From Cryptomeria japonica (lineage: Eukaryota; Streptophyta; Pinopsida; Cupressales; Cupressaceae): a stretch of DNA of 64,000 nucleotides. The DNA lies in contig NC_081410.1 in the NCBI RefSeq assembly GCF_030272615.1, forward strand, positions 254,433,533 through 254,497,532, in the 5' to 3' direction. Below the pieces are notes generated by a model. That model searched no databases, had not been told where the DNA came from, and saw nothing but the letters and a program-made list of their open reading frames with translations. Below are positions 60,521 to 64,000 of this stretch, piece by piece (the first letter of the stretch is position 1; each line of letters opens with the position of its first letter). The position numbers were made by a program, and so were the translations under genes.

Positions 60521-61296
60521 TTCAACTTAAAACAAAGTTCGCTCATATCACTTCATGGCCAAGATGATAATCTCACAAAAAGCTTCCAAAGGGCCCGAAA
60601 GGCTAAGTTGGGTATTGACACTTAAATAAAACAAAATCTCTCAAAGGTTTGACTCGCCTGAATCCGTTCAAGAGAGCAAATTAAAGGTCAAGTTTCAAGA
60701 TACATCTCACAAAGAGCTTCACCGAGACTAGGCCAGACATTTATAAATTTAATGTTTGATTAATTAAATTAATTAATTTTTCAAATTGATTTATTAAAGT
60801 GAAATTGTTGGTTGGAGGACGTCATCGAAGAACCAGGAGGAAGCCTGAAACGACAAAGCCAAGCACTGAAAGCTGAAGAGGAAGATGCAGGAGCGCGCTA
60901 CAGGAGCACGAGAGCAACCGAACATTGGGAAGCGTGTCATTGGGCGACAAGCTAAAGTCCACCACCGAGACCAAAGACCAAAGAACACTCCGAGTACAAC
61001 AATCATGCGTTCTCAAGAAAAGTGCACAAGCTGGATTAAATTCCAGGAATTCAGTTTTAAAAACTGAAACTGTTTTAAAACTGCCTATGGGTCCCGCGCA
61101 AGATATTTTTGTGGACGGTTATGTCCAACTGCCAAATTGACCGAATTAAAGCCAAATAGTGGCAGGTAGTTGGGATTGTGGTTGAATGGATGACTGAGAG
61201 TTTAATGAGCATGGGTTAAAGCTGCCAGCTTCTGGATGGCAGGTTGCAGCCCTTGGATGCAGTCAATCCTAGCCTTTGATTCAATATTGTAAAATC

Positions 61297-61304
61297 TATA
61301 AAAG
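61297..61304 (+). promoter_or_regulatory. TATA-like promoter element in the LTR-like insertion
   Basis: tataaaag within a GC-poor stretch, followed about 30 bases on by a transcript-like leader. Its position within a larger LTR-like sequence supports a U3/R border. Confidence 0.45.
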
Positions 61305-62117
61305 GCAGAAGCCTTTCTTTTGTAAAGAGTTAGAGATTTTTGTTAGATAGTTAGACTCTGGTGAGAGAGTTAGATTTTAGAAGTTAGAAAACGTTAGATC
61401 TTAGCAGTAGCATAGGGATGCTGCAGAAATTGTTGTAATAGGCAGCTGAAATCAATATATAGACATTGATTTGGTGTTTATTGTCTTGTTTCCATCCTGT
61501 TTGCATGGTTTCTTTCAACATTTTAGATAGATCTTTTTGTTTTGGGTGTGCACGTATTTGATAGATTCAGGCTCATACCATTAAGGATATACTGATTGTG
61601 TATCCTTTTGTATGGTTAACCTAAGCCTTTGATTGTGCTTAGTTCAATTGCAGGTGTCCGTCTAAGCTGCGCCAGAATTGGGTGCTTAGCCGTGCGTTTG
61701 CAGTCTGAAAATCTTCCAAGTCCCCTTGAAGATTGCACCGTTCTGGCAAGGTTATGAGCTATTCTGGCCAAGCAGGAATTGGTTATGTTGAATCCGTCTA
61801 CCCGCATACCCATGTTGTTAGTTTTAGAGCTCCTATCCCTTCCCTTTTGATTTTATTTCGTAGTCTGAGAATCGCAACAGACTAGCTTGTTGCAAATCGT
61901 AAGTCCCCTTGTGCTCCCAGCAAATCACATCAACCACTGAGTAATCCTGCAGTCAAGACCTGACAATCGAAACCTTGAGGTCGTCCCCATTGATCAAATT
62001 GAAACAGCATTAGGGATTTCCTTATCTCAAGAGAGGATAGGATGCTTAGCAAGTACATTCTATTCTGCGTTGGCCGGATGAAGTCGCAAGTTCAGCGATT
62101 TTAAACACGTCAACACA

Positions 62118-64000
62118 TCTTCCTCTTCCTAAACTTCCATGGGTGCTTTTATTTTCAATCTTTCTTTCAGCCAATCAAGAATAATAGGCTGCTCAATGCC
62201 TTTCTCCTCTTGATCTTTTTCTTCACATGGCATATTCTAACCTCCTCGAAGGGCGGAAATCATTCCCTCTTGAAATTCATCGCCCAAAATATCCATCTCA
62301 TTATCTGACTCCAATATTTTTGTGCCTCTAGGAGATGGAGGTTGTACATCTTCCTACTGGATTGACTCTACATTTTCCCCATGGACCGGAGAAGGAATCT
62401 TTATCTCAGCCAATGACTCGTCAATAGTTAATACATTGTTTATATTCCCAAATGCGACAGAACGAGATGGTTCCAACCTTTGCTTCTTCTGAGCAGGTCC
62501 TTCATTTATAACTGTCTTGTTCTTTGTCCCTGAAGAGCTTCCAACTTCTTTCTTCTTTTTCCTAGAGTTAGTGCTTTCAATGGGTTCGGCATTTTGAAAT
62601 GCCTCTGCATTTGAAGAATATGCTTCTATTTCACCCATCAGGTTATAAGTCAAGGTCATATTCTTTCGTCTTAGCCCATGAACCTACTGATCGACCCACC
62701 ACTTCGAATACTTGACCACTGGCCACATTAAGGTGGCCAAATCTGCATGCTCTAGTTCAAACCATCTCACAGGAGGAAGAGGCGCATTCTCATCAAAGCG
62801 AGGCCAAGTGTATTCTCCATCATCTTCCAACTGATCGGGCACATGAAAAAGTTTAGTTGTTTTGATCAAGCTTACTGGTAGTCTAGACCATAGTCTTTTC
62901 CTAATGTCAAACTCATCAGAAGCATTTGCCCAAAAATCTTCCAAGTCTACTCTATGTCTGTACCTTTCTCCATTTACTGTCCCAATATTGTTGTGAGGGT
63001 CACAATCCACTCTAGACGAGTAGAATGTGAAAGGGTACCATTGCATCTCAAGCCTGGCACTCTCAGCTACTTGTACCGTTGGGCAAGACTCTAGCATATT
63101 TCCGATAAAGAATGGGAAGCGAATAGCTGTCTTTTACTTTTCTCTTTGGAAGCCTTGATAGGTATCCAACTGTCTAAGGACCTCAAGCAGGACCATTTTG
63201 TTGGTAGGATAGATTGGAAGTCGATAAGGACAACCAATAAAACCTTGAACTATTATGTATTTGAATTACGGAAATTGGATAAACCAAGATCCATACTTGC
63301 TGATCAAACTCTTGGCTTCATGAGAAAGCCTTTGATGAGCTCCCCTTGTAGTGTCCTTATGATATACATCAGTAATGCATGATTTACCCGCTTGAAGTGG
63401 GTCTTCTCACTAAGCTACGGCTGCGGGTATCAATCATAGGACTTGAACTCTTCTCTCTGTTGCCTACTACACCTTTGCAAATCAATCCCGTGTATCTGTA
63501 ATTTCTGGCCAACAAGTAAACAATGTAGGAGCTCATGTAAAATGATTTTGTCCTTTCTAAGTTCTTCAGCTATTCATCAAAATTATTACTGATTATCCGT
63601 GACCAATTGAACATTTTAACACCTGAGGTGATCTCATCAATGAAATAGTACATCCATGTTTCGAATGGTGCACCCTGAGGGCTGCCCATTACTCTGTTCA
63701 GCAGTAAGATGATGTCACCATATTCTTCTTTGAAGTCTTTGCGCAGTAGCTTCTTTGGCACTTTCTTGAGGGAAGCCTTGGGCTTTTCTAACCACGACTT
63801 GTTGATATTTGTTGCACAGAGGTCAGGCTGGTCCTCATAAAGTCTTTGGGTGTCCTCTTTGGTTTTATATGAGGTTTTGTTGTAGTTTGGTATTCCAAAC
63901 ACTTCCTGAATAGCTAACTCTCCAAGACGAGCCAAGACTCTTCCATCTAACGCAACAATTTCTCTTTCTTGGGTGTTGTAGTGTATGGCACATTCAACCA
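62118..64000 (-). pseudogene. TE-type protein of unknown function, N-terminal part, cut by the window edge
   Basis: Minus-strand coding is open at 64000. It contains GELAIQEVFGIPNYNK, a basic stretch (KPKASLKKVPKKLLRK) and FKEEYGDIILLLNRVMGS, to a stop at 63570. After decayed text with K-Y-G-S-W-F-I-Q-F-P it resumes at 63097 in another frame. There it has VDLEDFWANASDEFDIRKRL, K-Y-S-K-W-W-V-D-Q and a lysine-rich likely nuclear signal (NSRKKKKEV). TAG stops lie at 62684 and 62354. With 58316-59501 it would be a protein of at least about 1000 residues. It belongs to no domain I can name; the breakage and surroundings suggest a transposon-borne gene. Confidence 0.5.

Larger units (their letters stand above)
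59502..62117 (+). mobile_element. 2.6-kb LTR-like insertion (solo LTR candidate)
   Basis: It starts TGCAAATACC and ends CGTCAACACA. The flanks gcttc (59497-59501) and tcttc (62118-62122) match at four of five bases. It separates two parts of one minus-strand coding sequence. A TATA-like tataaaag at 61297-61304 is followed by a leader-like stretch rich in ttagat. It has no coding content and no second LTR, so a large solo LTR is the simplest reading. It contains the minisatellite at 59640-60520. Confidence 0.5.

Noticed and set aside
60703-62115. Smaller LTR starting near 60755 (tgtttgattaatt)
   Set aside because: No matching target duplication and no polypurine tract before it. The 59502 start has TG, a near-matching flank and joins the two halves of the minus-strand gene.

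Overview
The window is plant nuclear DNA made almost entirely of transposable elements. The evidence is AT-rich sequence, plant Ty3/gypsy elements (one of the Tat/Ogre type with a second RNase H), L1-type LINE fragments with a DUF4283-like ORF1, a plant mobile domain (PMD) gene, and GT-AG introns. A large-genome seed plant, perhaps a conifer, fits best, but the species cannot be fixed from the sequence.

Layout. 59-25358 is a Gag-protease-only LTR element (family A) flanked by the duplication agtgg. Its 3' LTR was split by a 17.5 kb Tat-lineage element (7767-25269, duplication gtaat). That element has a long leader, Gag-protease with a G-patch, Pol with RT, a degenerate RNase H, an archaeal-type RNase H and integrase. 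Downstream, on the opposite strand, it carries an intron-containing PMD gene. 25690-35290 is a minus-strand L1 LINE split by a second Gag-protease element (family B, 27594-34449) related to A. 37072-41008 is a compact, fairly young Gag-protease element (family D) with an initiator-Met tRNA primer site, a hydrophobic C-terminal tail and a tRNA-like sequence in its LTRs. 41.5-45.8 kb holds decayed minus-strand ORFs, including a second LINE ORF1. 47001-47884 has three well-formed minus-strand exons of what looks like an ordinary host gene. 49-53 kb holds nothing I can identify. 53425-55680 is the 5' end of another gypsy element whose LTR contains a large foldback with a 5S rRNA-derived core. 55.7-58.3 kb is a decayed LTR-like pair. 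58316-64000 is a minus-strand TE-type gene of unknown function, split by a 2.6 kb LTR-like insertion (59502-62117) with a ~60 bp degenerate minisatellite.

How the parts relate. The Tat element is the only element here with a complete set of Pol domains, although it is broken by stops. Families A, B and D keep Gag and protease but have no RT or integrase, so any movement must have used enzymes supplied in trans. A and B share with the Tat element a Gag fold, a C-X2-H-X4-H-X4-C knuckle and the protease/post-protease region, so a Tat-like partner is a reasonable guess. The most unusual content is the spliced antisense PMD gene and the TCGTACGA palindromes shared by its first intron and the element's leader.
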